NCBI GenBank assembly: GCA_934277865.1
Contig: CAKQVW010000036.1
Coordinates: 1-14,211, forward strand
Length of the DNA: 14,211 nucleotides
DNA from: an uncultured Pseudobdellovibrionaceae bacterium
GTDB taxonomy: Bacteria > Bdellovibrionota > Bdellovibrionia > Bdellovibrionales > JAMPXM01
Direction of reading: 5' to 3'
Below, one piece after another: positions 6,988 through 13,796 of the stretch. The number at the start of each line of letters is the position of its first letter. The stretch's first letter is position 1. The notes under the pieces were generated by a model. That model made no database searches. It was not told where the DNA came from and was given only the letters and a program-made list of their open reading frames with translations. The position numbers were made by a program, and so were the translations under genes.

Positions 6988-9699
6988 TTACCGTCTATGC
7001 TTGTCGCGCTCCATGCGACGACGATCGGCGCGAGAAACGCCGCCACCGCTACCACCACCCGATGGACCATCATCGGTCGGAGGGCCGAATGTGAGACGAG
7101 TCTTCTTCGGTTTCAGCGCTTCCAACTGCTCTTCTGCTTCCGCAACCTGCTCCGGAGCCGGACGGTGAGCCGGGCCGCTGCCCCCACCGCCGTTCATCTC
7201 TTGTGCGTACTCTGGTGGCGCACCGACATCCCCCTGAGGCGCCTCAGGCGAATTCAGTACGAGTTGGATCTTGAACAGCTTCTCAAGAGCCTCTCCACGC
7301 ACAAATCCATTCATCTCTCCGAACATACGGAAGGCCTCTTGCTTGTATTCGACAAGAGGATCCTTCTGCGCATACCCGCGAAGTCCGATCCATTCGCGCA
7401 TCTGATCCATACGCTGCAAATGCTCTTTCCAGCGCTGGTCGATTGTCTGCAAAAGAATCATCTTCGCAACTTGTAGATAGAAAGGCCCAAGGTGAGTCTT
7501 CTGGAACTCGAGACCCGCCAAAATCGCGGTCTTCACCTTCTCCACAACCTGATCTGCATTGATCGACTTTTCGTCGCCAAAGTCGACTTCGACGCCAAAC
7601 TGCTGACGAAGAGCGACTTTCAAACCATCGAGATTCCAATCCCCTCGGTTTGATCGTTCGTCGACATGCGAGTCGAGAATCGAAGAAACTTGATCACCCA
7701 GCATCTCGCGAATGATTTCATCGATCTTTTCACCCTGAAGTACTTCGCGGCGAAGTCCGTAAATTGCGGTACGCTGTTTGTTCATGACGTCGTCGTAATC
7801 AATCAGGTGCTTACGAATATCGAAGTTATGCCCTTCGACCTTTCGCTGCGCGCCTTCAATCGAGCGCGAAACCATGCGTGCCGTGATCGGCTCGTCCTCT
7901 GGAACATTCATCATGTCCATGATCTTGCTAACGCGCTCACCATTGAACTTACGCATCAAATCGTCATCAAGCGCCAGGTAGAAACGAGACGCACCAGGGT
8001 CACCCTGACGTCCCGAACGACCACGGAGCTGGTTGTCGATACGACGCGACTCATGGCGCTCGGTCCCGATGATGTAGAGACCGCCAGCCGCAATCACTTC
8101 TTCTTTTTCCTTTTCGCATTGAGCGCGGAACTTCTTCAGCGCCTCTTGATACTCCGGAGACTCTGGGTCGGCGCCAAGCTGCCGAGCCAGGAATTCTGGG
8201 TTACCACCAAGTACGATATCGGTACCTCGACCGGCCATGTTCGTTGCGATTGTGCAGGCGCCCTTACGCCCCGCCTGAGCGACAATTTCCGCCTCTTGCT
8301 CGTGGTGTTTGGCATTAAGAACTTTGTGCGGAACGCCTGCTTTCTTCAAATATTGCGAGAGCAATTCCGACCGTTCGATGGAGACGGTCCCAACGAGAAC
8401 CGGCTGACCTTTGGCTTGGCACTCTTTGATATCACGAACGATTGAGGTGTACTTGCCGTTGGCATTTTTGAAGACGACGTCTTCGTAATCCACACGTTTG
8501 ATCGGACGATTCGTCGGAATAACCGAAACATCGAGACCGTAGATCTTCTTCATCTCCACAGCTTCTGTCTCGGCCGTACCAGTCATACCGGCCAGCTTTT
8601 TATACATACGGAAGTAGTTTTGGAACGTGATGGTCGCCAGCGTTTGGTTCTCGTTTTTCACCTTCACGTTTTCTTTGGCCTCAACGGCCTGGTGAAGACC
8701 ATCACTCCAGCGACGGCCTTCCATCAATCGACCCGTGAATTCGTCGACGATGACGATCTCGCCATCCTTGATCATGTAGTCGACGTCGAGGTGATAGAGG
8801 TGATGAGCCTTCAGGCCCTGATAGACATGGTGAATAAGTTCAATGTTCTGCGGATCGTAGAGGTTTTCGATCTTGAGAAGCTCTTCAACCTTCGAGTTCC
8901 CCTCCTCAGTGAGAGCCACCGTACGCGACTTCTCTTCCATCGTGAAGTGCTGCTCTTTTTTGAGGTGCGGAATGATCGCGTTGATCATGTAGTACTTGTC
9001 CGTCGAATCTTCCGCCGGGCCCGAAATGATCAGCGGCGTGCGGGCTTCGTCGATCAGGATCGAGTCACACTCGTCGACGATCGCAAAGTTCAGCGGACGC
9101 TGAGCGAACTCGCTTAAGTCGAACTTCATGTTGTCGCGAAGGTAGTCAAAACCCAATTCGTTGTTCGTGCAGTAGGAGATATCGGCGCGGTACGCGCGAA
9201 GCTTCTCTTCTTCCGACTGGCCGTGCACGATGACATCCGTCGTGAGCCCCAACCATCCATAAAGACGACCCATCCATTCGGCATCACGTGTGGCGAGGTA
9301 GTCGTTGACCGTGACGATATGAACGCCCTTGCCTTCGAGAGCATTGAGATACGCCGGCAACGTTGCAACCAGCGTTTTCCCTTCTCCGGTTCTCATCTCC
9401 GCAATCGAACCACGGTGGAGAATCATTCCGCCGATGAGCTGCACATCATAGTGACGCATTCCCAGCACTCGACGACTTGCCTCACGACAGACGGCAAAGG
9501 CTTCCGGCAAAAGCGCATCCAGCGATTCACCTTTGCTAATTCGCTCCTTGAACAAAACCGTCTGGTTCTGAAGCTCGGAATCCGACATGGCTTGGTAGCG
9601 CGGCTCGAGACTGTTGATTTGAGAAATGACTGGTCCAAGGCGCTTCATTTCGCGCTCGTGAGCCGTACCGAAAACTTTGGTGAGAACAGCGTTGATCAT
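6988..9699 (-). CDS. secA: Preprotein translocase ATPase SecA (without C-terminal zinc tail)
   Basis: SecA is the motor ATPase that drives unfolded preproteins through SecYEG at the inner membrane. The 903-residue product carries the Walker A motif TGEGKT (Gly105-Thr109), the DEAD-type box DECD at 209-212 with the following SILIDEARTPLI, the helicase motif AGRGTDIVLGG, and the family GRSGRQGDPG segment. The family's usual C-terminal CxCxSGxxxxxCH zinc motif, which contacts SecB, phospholipid and ribosomes, is absent. Instead the protein ends in a Gly/Pro-rich, then strongly basic tail (SRADRRRMERDKHRR). I see no such motif in the other frames near the stop, so this does not look like a frameshift. 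It lies 53 nt after trmL and 2 nt before a zinc-ribbon gene. Confidence 0.97.
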   Translation of the reverse strand: MINAVLTKVFGTAHEREMKRLGPVISQINSLEPRYQAMSDSELQNQTVLFKERISKGESLDALLPEAFAVCREASRRVLGMRHYDVQLIGGMILHRGSIAEMRTGEGKTLVATLPAYLNALEGKGVHIVTVNDYLATRDAEWMGRLYGWLGLTTDVIVHGQSEEEKLRAYRADISYCTNNELGFDYLRDNMKFDLSEFAQRPLNFAIVDECDSILIDEARTPLIISGPAEDSTDKYYMINAIIPHLKKEQHFTMEEKSRTVALTEEGNSKVEELLKIENLYDPQNIELIHHVYQGLKAHHLYHLDVDYMIKDGEIVIVDEFTGRLMEGRRWSDGLHQAVEAKENVKVKNENQTLATITFQNYFRMYKKLAGMTGTAETEAVEMKKIYGLDVSVIPTNRPIKRVDYEDVVFKNANGKYTSIVRDIKECQAKGQPVLVGTVSIERSELLSQYLKKAGVPHKVLNAKHHEQEAEIVAQAGRKGACTIATNMAGRGTDIVLGGNPEFLARQLGADPESPEYQEALKKFRAQCEKEKEEVIAAGGLYIIGTERHESRRIDNQLRGRSGRQGDPGASRFYLALDDDLMRKFNGERVSKIMDMMNVPEDEPITARMVSRSIEGAQRKVEGHNFDIRKHLIDYDDVMNKQRTAIYGLRREVLQGEKIDEIIREMLGDQVSSILDSHVDERSNRGDWNLDGLKVALRQQFGVEVDFGDEKSINADQVVEKVKTAILAGLEFQKTHLGPFYLQVAKMILLQTIDQRWKEHLQRMDQMREWIGLRGYAQKDPLVEYKQEAFRMFGEMNGFVRGEALEKLFKIQLVLNSPEAPQGDVGAPPEYAQEMNGGGGSGPAHRPAPEQVAEAEEQLEALKPKKTRLTFGPPTDDGPSGGGSGGGVSRADRRRMERDKHRR

Positions 9700-9752
9700 A
9701 GCGTATACACTACCTTTTCCATGACCCGGGAGGCACCCGAGAAATCGGAGTC

Positions 9753-10325
9753 TTAGGGCGCCGCATCGACCGGGAGGCAGGCCTGGCGCATAAGCTCAAA
9801 CACTGTGACCGCCACGGCGTTTGACAAGTTCAGGCTACGCACTTTCCCAGGCATCGGGATTTTAAGTACTTTGGACGGGTCCAAAGCTTGGGCCTGGTCT
9901 TTCAAACCAACCGTTTCCTTCCCAAAAACCAGCCAATCTCCGCGTTGGAACTGGACCTCATGAATCGAGGTCTCGCCCCAGGTCTCGATGTAGAAAACTC
10001 GGCTTGGATCGTAGTCGGCTGCCACGCGGGCCGACCAAGTCGCAAAGTCCGGGTGTACATCCATCGCCAGATCCTGCCAGTAATCGAGGCCGGCTCGTTT
10101 GACCCTCGACTCCGTCAGTTCGAAGCCCAACGGCTGGACGAGGTGAAGCTCCGACCCGGTCCCGACACACGTGCGGCTGATGTTCCCCGTGTTTTCCGGA
10201 ATCAAAGGCTCCACCAAGACCACCCGGCAAAGCGGGTCGGCCAGCCGTTGCTGCGGCGGAAGAAAATCCCTCTTTTGGGGGGGCATCTTTTTGGGGGTGC
10301 CTGACGGCTCTGAAGGTCTGGACAT
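9753..10325 (-). CDS. trmL: tRNA (cytidine/uridine-34 2'-O)-methyltransferase TrmL
   Basis: A SPOUT-class RNA methyltransferase that uses S-adenosylmethionine to 2'-O-methylate the wobble base of certain leucine tRNAs. The knotted-fold motifs are clear: PENTGNISRTC near the start of the domain, LVFGKETVGL in the middle and RSLNLSNAVAV at the end, where the methyl donor binds. The conserved domain begins at about residue 32 (CRVVLVEP), so there is a Pro/Lys-rich extension of about 31 residues compared with the roughly 157-residue E. coli protein. No convincing Shine-Dalgarno site precedes the ATG at 10325 or the in-frame ATG at 10286, so the start is uncertain. It is divergent from glnB and may share a transcript with secA, 53 nt downstream. 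Confidence 0.92.
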   Translation of the reverse strand: MSRPSEPSGTPKKMPPQKRDFLPPQQRLADPLCRVVLVEPLIPENTGNISRTCVGTGSELHLVQPLGFELTESRVKRAGLDYWQDLAMDVHPDFATWSARVAADYDPSRVFYIETWGETSIHEVQFQRGDWLVFGKETVGLKDQAQALDPSKVLKIPMPGKVRSLNLSNAVAVTVFELMRQACLPVDAAP

Positions 10326-10408
10326 GGCGAGGTTATGACACAGCTCGCTCGATTTCGGGAGCCCTAGCTCTATCTATTGGGAAACCTTCTCACTGTTCGG
10401 AGTTTCTT

Positions 10409-10438
10409 TTGACTCCGATGGCGAGTGGCTCCTAATTT
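10409..10438 (+). promoter_or_regulatory. Candidate sigma-70-type promoter of glnB
   Basis: TTGACT (10409-10414) and TAATTT (10433-10438) are spaced by 18 nt. Transcription would start about 7-9 nt before the glnB ATG, leaving no room for a strong ribosome site, and none is visible. A hairpin of TCGGAGT (10397-10403) and ACTCCGA (10412-10418) overlaps the -35 element and could be an operator-like inverted repeat. The rest of the 127-nt divergent spacer to trmL shows nothing convincing, and no sigma-54 element was found. Confidence 0.3.
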
Positions 10439-10452
10439 GAAGTCCCGAGTAC

Positions 10453-10791
10453 ATGAAAAAGATCGAAGCCATCATCAAGCCATTCAAACTGGACGATGTT
10501 GTAGAAGCTCTGTCAGAGATCGGCGTCGAGGGAGTCTCGGTTTCCGAAATCCGCGGGTTTGGACGACAAAAGGGCCGTGCCGAAATTTATAAAGGCGCGG
10601 AGTACGTCGTCGACTTTTTGCCAAAAACCAAACTGGAAATCGTGGTCAACGACGACCTCTGCGAAGCGGCGGTCGAAGCCATCGCAAAAGCCGCCAGAAC
10701 CGGCAAAATCGGCGATGGCAAAATCTTCGTGATGAATGTGGAGAGCGTGCTTCGCATTCGCACCGGAGAAAAGGACGAGTCGGCGGTCTGA
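10453..10791 (+). CDS. glnB: Nitrogen regulatory protein P-II
   Basis: A 112-residue P-II signal protein, the normal family length. P-II forms a trimer that senses 2-oxoglutarate, ATP/ADP and, through uridylylation, glutamine, and it controls glutamine synthetase and nitrogen regulators in the cytosol. The T-loop carries the family signature YKGAEY with Tyr51 as the uridylylation site. The ATP-binding region TGKIGDGKIFV and the C-terminal LRIRTGE match the family. It is followed 95 nt later by glnA on the same strand, a common pairing. No strong ribosome site precedes the ATG. A GlnB versus GlnK assignment rests on the glnA neighbour, since no amtB is seen. Confidence 0.96.
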   Translation: MKKIEAIIKPFKLDDVVEALSEIGVEGVSVSEIRGFGRQKGRAEIYKGAEYVVDFLPKTKLEIVVNDDLCEAAVEAIAKAARTGKIGDGKIFVMNVESVLRIRTGEKDESAV

Positions 10792-10832
10792 GAGCTCAGG
10801 CACCGAGCGTTTGTTCACATGAAAAGAATGAT

Positions 10833-10851
10833 TGTGGGAATCCCCGCCACA
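10833..10851 (+). other. Small hairpin in the glnB-glnA spacer
   Basis: TGTGG (10833-10837) pairs with CCACA (10847-10851) around a 9-nt loop. It lies between glnB and the glnA ribosome site. It could tune glnA relative to glnB, but a 5-bp stem can arise by chance. Confidence 0.2.
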
Positions 10852-10876
10852 GGCATTTGAAACCGATCCGAGGAAA

Positions 10877-10881
10877 AGGAG
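10877..10881 (+). promoter_or_regulatory. Shine-Dalgarno site deciding the glnA start
   Basis: AGGAG sits 5 nt before the ATG at 10887. The reading frame also opens with a TTG at 10857, but that codon has no ribosome site and would give a nonfamily extension. Confidence 0.8.
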
Positions 10882-10886
10882 AGACT

Positions 10887-12299
10887 ATGTCCCCGGTTGA
10901 AGTCATTGAGTTTGCGAAAAAAAATGGCGTGAAGATGGTCAATTTCAAGTTTGTCGACATGCCCGGCCTCTGGCAGCACCTGACAATCCCACTTCACCAA
11001 CTCGAACCTGAGGTCTTTGAAAACGGTCTCATGTTCGACGGCAGCTCAATTCGTGGCTGGCGCAACATCCACGAATCCGACATGATGATCAAACCAGATC
11101 CTAAAACGGCTCGCATCGACCCGTTTATGGAAGTTCCAACCCTCTCTTTGCTTTGCGATGTACACGTTCCAGAAACGGGCGAACCCTACAATCGCGACCC
11201 TCGTCAAATCGCAAAGAAGGCCATGGCCTATCTGAAGTCGCTCGGCATCGCCGACACCGCGTTCTTTGGACCTGAGGCAGAGTTCTTCATTTTCGACGAC
11301 ATTCGCTACGAACAAAACCAAAACAGCGCGTTTTACCAGATCGATTCGGACGAAGCGCACTGGAACACCGGCCGCGACGAAGGCAAGAACCTCGGCTACA
11401 AAACCCGCCCCAAAGAGGGCTACTTTCCCGCGCTTCCTCACGACACACATCATGATCTTCGAACAGAGATCTGCTTGGAGATGGAAAAAGTCGGCATGAT
11501 CGTCGAGCGTCAGCACCACGAAGTCGCAAGCGCCGGCCAAGGCGAGATCAACTTCCGCTTCGACAAAATGATCGAGACCGCAGACAACTTGATGTGGTTC
11601 AAGTACATCGTGAAAAACGTCGCTCGCCGCCACGGCAAAGCCGCGACGTTCATGCCAAAGCCAATCTTTGGCGACAACGGCTCGGGCATGCATTGCCACA
11701 TGTCGCTCTGGAAAGATGGTCAAAACCTCTTCGCTGGCGACAAGTACGCAGGGCTTTCACAAGTGGCTCTTCACTTCATCGGCGGGATCTTAAAGCATGC
11801 ACCAGCCATGTGTGCGATCACAAACCCATCGACAAACTCCTACAAACGCCTCGTGCCTGGCTTCGAAGCTCCGGTTCGTCTGGCCTACAGCTATCGCAAC
11901 CGCTCGGCTGCGCTTCGTATCCCCAATACGGGAACAAGTCCGAAGGCAAAACGGATCGAGTTCCGTACGCCAGATCCAGCGGCGAATATTTATCTCTGCT
12001 TGGCGGCACTCTTGATGGCGGGTATCGACGGGATCCAAAACAAGATCAACCCGGGCGACCCTCTCGACAAAGACATTTACGGCCTCAGCCCACAAGAGCT
12101 GGCAAACGTACCTTCGGTACCGGCGACTCTCGACAGAGCGCTTGAGCATCTCAAAGAAGGTTCTGCCTTCTTGCGCAAAGGTGATGTCTTCTCGGAGGAC
12201 TTCATCGACACGTGGATCGACTACAAGTACTCGCGCGAAATCATCCCGATGCAACAGCGCCCATCGCCTTACGAGTTCATGCTGTACTTCGATACTTAA
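10887..12299 (+). CDS. glnA: Glutamine synthetase type I (beta subtype)
   Basis: This enzyme makes glutamine from glutamate, ammonia and ATP, as a cytosolic dodecamer. The 470-residue length fits GSI, against 469 in E. coli. The family motifs FDGSSIRGW, the metal/glutamate-binding FGPEAEFF, the ATP signature from KPIFGDNGSGMHCH, and NPSTNSYKRLVPG are intact. Tyr398 in DKDIYGLSP matches the adenylylation tyrosine of GSI-beta enzymes, so activity is probably controlled by an adenylyltransferase acting with the P-II protein encoded just upstream. The start at 10887 is set by the AGGAG site. A terminator follows 38 nt after the stop. Confidence 0.98.
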   Translation: MSPVEVIEFAKKNGVKMVNFKFVDMPGLWQHLTIPLHQLEPEVFENGLMFDGSSIRGWRNIHESDMMIKPDPKTARIDPFMEVPTLSLLCDVHVPETGEPYNRDPRQIAKKAMAYLKSLGIADTAFFGPEAEFFIFDDIRYEQNQNSAFYQIDSDEAHWNTGRDEGKNLGYKTRPKEGYFPALPHDTHHDLRTEICLEMEKVGMIVERQHHEVASAGQGEINFRFDKMIETADNLMWFKYIVKNVARRHGKAATFMPKPIFGDNGSGMHCHMSLWKDGQNLFAGDKYAGLSQVALHFIGGILKHAPAMCAITNPSTNSYKRLVPGFEAPVRLAYSYRNRSAALRIPNTGTSPKAKRIEFRTPDPAANIYLCLAALLMAGIDGIQNKINPGDPLDKDIYGLSPQELANVPSVPATLDRALEHLKEGSAFLRKGDVFSEDFIDTWIDYKYSREIIPMQQRPSPYEFMLYFDT

Positions 12300-12336
12300 A
12301 TTGACTGCCGCGGGCGCCGCTAGTTTGCACCGCATT

Positions 12337-12371
12337 AGGGGTCGCTCCAAAAGGGCGGCCCTTTTCTTTTC
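12337..12371 (+). terminator. Rho-independent terminator after glnA
   Basis: AGGGGTCGCTC (12337-12347) pairs with GGGCGGCCCTT (12353-12363) as an 11-bp stem with three G-T wobbles and a 5-nt loop. TTCTTTTC follows. It ends the glnB-glnA transcript and lies inside the 135-nt spacer before the GcvH-like gene. Confidence 0.8.
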
Positions 12372-12397
12372 TCCGGTGGAAAGTCAAAGAATGTCCG

Positions 12398-12426
12398 TTG
12401 ACCATTCTGCTCGGAACAGATTAGCT
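12398..12426 (+). promoter_or_regulatory. Weak candidate promoter of the GcvH-like gene
   Basis: TTGACC (12398-12403) and TTAGCT (12421-12426) are spaced by 17 nt. The -35 match is good and the -10 match is poor. Transcription would begin within a few bases of the ATG at 12435, which has no Shine-Dalgarno site, so the mRNA may be leaderless. A direct repeat TTAGCT-CG-TTAGCT (12421-12434) ends just before the start codon. Confidence 0.25.
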
Positions 12427-12434
12427 CGTTAGCT

Positions 12435-12800
12435 ATGAAAGACGAATTTATTCCATTTCTCGCGTACGAATGGCTGCAAGTTGAAGACGGTTCCGTCACA
12501 ATCGGAATCAGCGAAGAAGGACTCGAAGAGCTGACAGAAGTATCAGCGATCAATCTTCCCGCCGAAGGCGAAGAGATTGGTGCGGACGAAGTCTGCGGAG
12601 AAATTGAAACAGATTCGGGCCCACTCAATCTCTACAGCCCAGTCGAAGGCAAGGTCGTCGAGATCAACGCGGCCGTTGTTGAGAATCCTCAATTGCTGTT
12701 CGAAGATCCATACGGCGACGGTTGGCTTTTCCGCGTGGAAGCCAATGACCCCGAAGATCTCGATGAGCTGACCAACGCCGATTCGGGCGACGACGAGTAA
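12435..12800 (+). CDS. GcvH-like lipoyl-domain protein lacking the lipoyl lysine
   Basis: A 121-residue protein with the fold of glycine-cleavage H protein, close to the family's usual length of about 125-130. Matching blocks are YEWLQVEDGSVTIGIS (about 11-26), YSPVEGKVVEIN (67-78) and DPYGDGWLFRVE (near 91-102). The family's SVKAASD segment, whose Lys carries lipoate, aligns with ETDSGPLN here, and Ser61 stands at the Lys position. It therefore cannot shuttle methylamine in the usual way. No gcvT, gcvP or lipoylation gene is visible nearby. The C-terminus is very acidic (Asp/Glu rich). It may be a noncatalytic paralogue with a structural or regulatory role. The start is tentative because no ribosome site is visible. 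Confidence 0.8.
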   Translation: MKDEFIPFLAYEWLQVEDGSVTIGISEEGLEELTEVSAINLPAEGEEIGADEVCGEIETDSGPLNLYSPVEGKVVEINAAVVENPQLLFEDPYGDGWLFRVEANDPEDLDELTNADSGDDE

Positions 12801-12822
12801 TCCACGTCCTGCTTTGGAAATA

Positions 12823-12851
12823 AAAAAACCCGGCTCATGGCCGGGTTTTTT
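12823..12851. terminator. Bidirectional rho-independent terminator
   Basis: AAAAAACCCGGC (12823-12834) pairs perfectly with GCCGGGTTTTTT (12840-12851) around a 5-nt loop. It has T-tracts on both strands and separates the convergent GcvH-like and MotA/TolQ-like genes. Confidence 0.93.
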
Positions 12852-12896
12852 CGTTGCGCGCTTTACGCGGCGCAAATCAAAAAACAAGGAGGTACC

Positions 12897-13790
12897 CTAA
12901 GCGGATTTGGGGGTGCTGGGGGCCGCGGCTGGCAGCGAATGGCTGCTTGGCGCCACGCGCTCGTTCACGTCTGTTTCTTGCCATGCAAGAGCAAGTGAGT
13001 CGGACATGCGTGTGACCGCTGTGTAATAAGTCGTCTCAACCGAGAGGAGCGTGTTCAGAACACCCATCAATGCCGAGAGACCGATACCCACGATCGACTT
13101 GATCATCGCTGCCGAGATATGAACGAGGAAACCGTCCATGACCTTTTTCGTGTTCTCGATATTGCTCAAGTCCATGTTACCAAGCTCAGGTAGACCTGCT
13201 GCGATCCCCATGAACGTACCAAAGATCCCGAGGACGAGGAAAAGTCCCGGCAACGTTGCAAGCAACTCGTTGATTGTCGAAATCGGAAGAATACCAAACA
13301 CACGCGAGAAGTACGGATTGGTATCGAACGAAGAACGAACGATATCTTGGAAGTCCGCGCGACCCGAACGCTCGACACTTTTCTTGAGATAACCGACATG
13401 CACGACAAGTTCTTCAACAAATCGCTGAAGAGCCGCGTGAAGCATGAACAAACGATCCGCAAGTGACTCGACTTTGTCGAGGCTGCGAAGTTTGTAACGG
13501 TCGTTGATCTCAAAACATTCGAGATACGTCTTCTCAAGGAGCGCTCGAATCAAACGCGAGAATGATCCTACGCGAGGAGCCTCGCCTTGTGCGACCGCAC
13601 GCAAATAGAAGTGCAGGCGGACCGCAAATTCCCGCGCAAAGCGCAACTTTGCGCGAATGACCCAGAACAACGAGACGCGCATAAACACCGCAATCACAAA
13701 CATCACCAACATAATTGGTACGATGTTGTTCGAGGCCGTGTTGAACACGTTCGTCATTAACGCTTCGCTGACATTATCTTGCATTTCCAT
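12897..13790 (-). CDS. MotA/TolQ/ExbB-family proton channel subunit
   Basis: A 297-residue inner-membrane protein with TolQ-like topology. Transmembrane segments by eye lie at about residues 23-45, 180-200 and 229-249, with a large cytosolic part of about 135 residues between the first two. The family's channel segment is recognisable as VLGIFGTFMGIAAGL, followed by the conserved third helix. Members form pentamers that use proton flow to drive a partner protein. The partner is probably the OmpA-like protein encoded 6 nt upstream, whose C-terminus contains the GAAGGA-like ribosome site for this gene. The C-terminal tail is short (about 45 residues, Ala/Pro/Ser rich), unlike ZorA. It is not next to flagellar genes, so stator MotA is unlikely. 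The role could be envelope energisation, TolQ-like work or gliding; the sequence does not decide. Confidence 0.85.
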   Translation of the reverse strand: MEMQDNVSEALMTNVFNTASNNIVPIMLVMFVIAVFMRVSLFWVIRAKLRFAREFAVRLHFYLRAVAQGEAPRVGSFSRLIRALLEKTYLECFEINDRYKLRSLDKVESLADRLFMLHAALQRFVEELVVHVGYLKKSVERSGRADFQDIVRSSFDTNPYFSRVFGILPISTINELLATLPGLFLVLGIFGTFMGIAAGLPELGNMDLSNIENTKKVMDGFLVHISAAMIKSIVGIGLSALMGVLNTLLSVETTYYTAVTRMSDSLALAWQETDVNERVAPSSHSLPAAAPSTPKSA

Positions 13791-13796
13791 GACGGC

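Noticed and set aside
9725..9741. Hairpin between trmL and secA (CCCGGG/CCCGAG)
   Set aside because: A 6-bp stem with a G-T pair and no T-tract; not enough to claim termination or attenuation.
10798..10815. Sigma-54 promoter before glnA (AGGCAC followed by TTTGT)
   Set aside because: The -24-like GG and the -12-like GT are 2 nt too far apart, and the -12 element lacks the GC.
12855..12876. Imperfect inverted repeat TTGCGC/GCGCAA next to the bidirectional terminator
   Set aside because: An 8-bp stem with a bulge and no T-tract on either strand; the neighbouring perfect terminator already explains the region.
12888..12893. AGGAGG-like motif on the + strand before 12897
   Set aside because: No + strand reading frame with family resemblance follows; it lies at the 3' end of a - strand gene.
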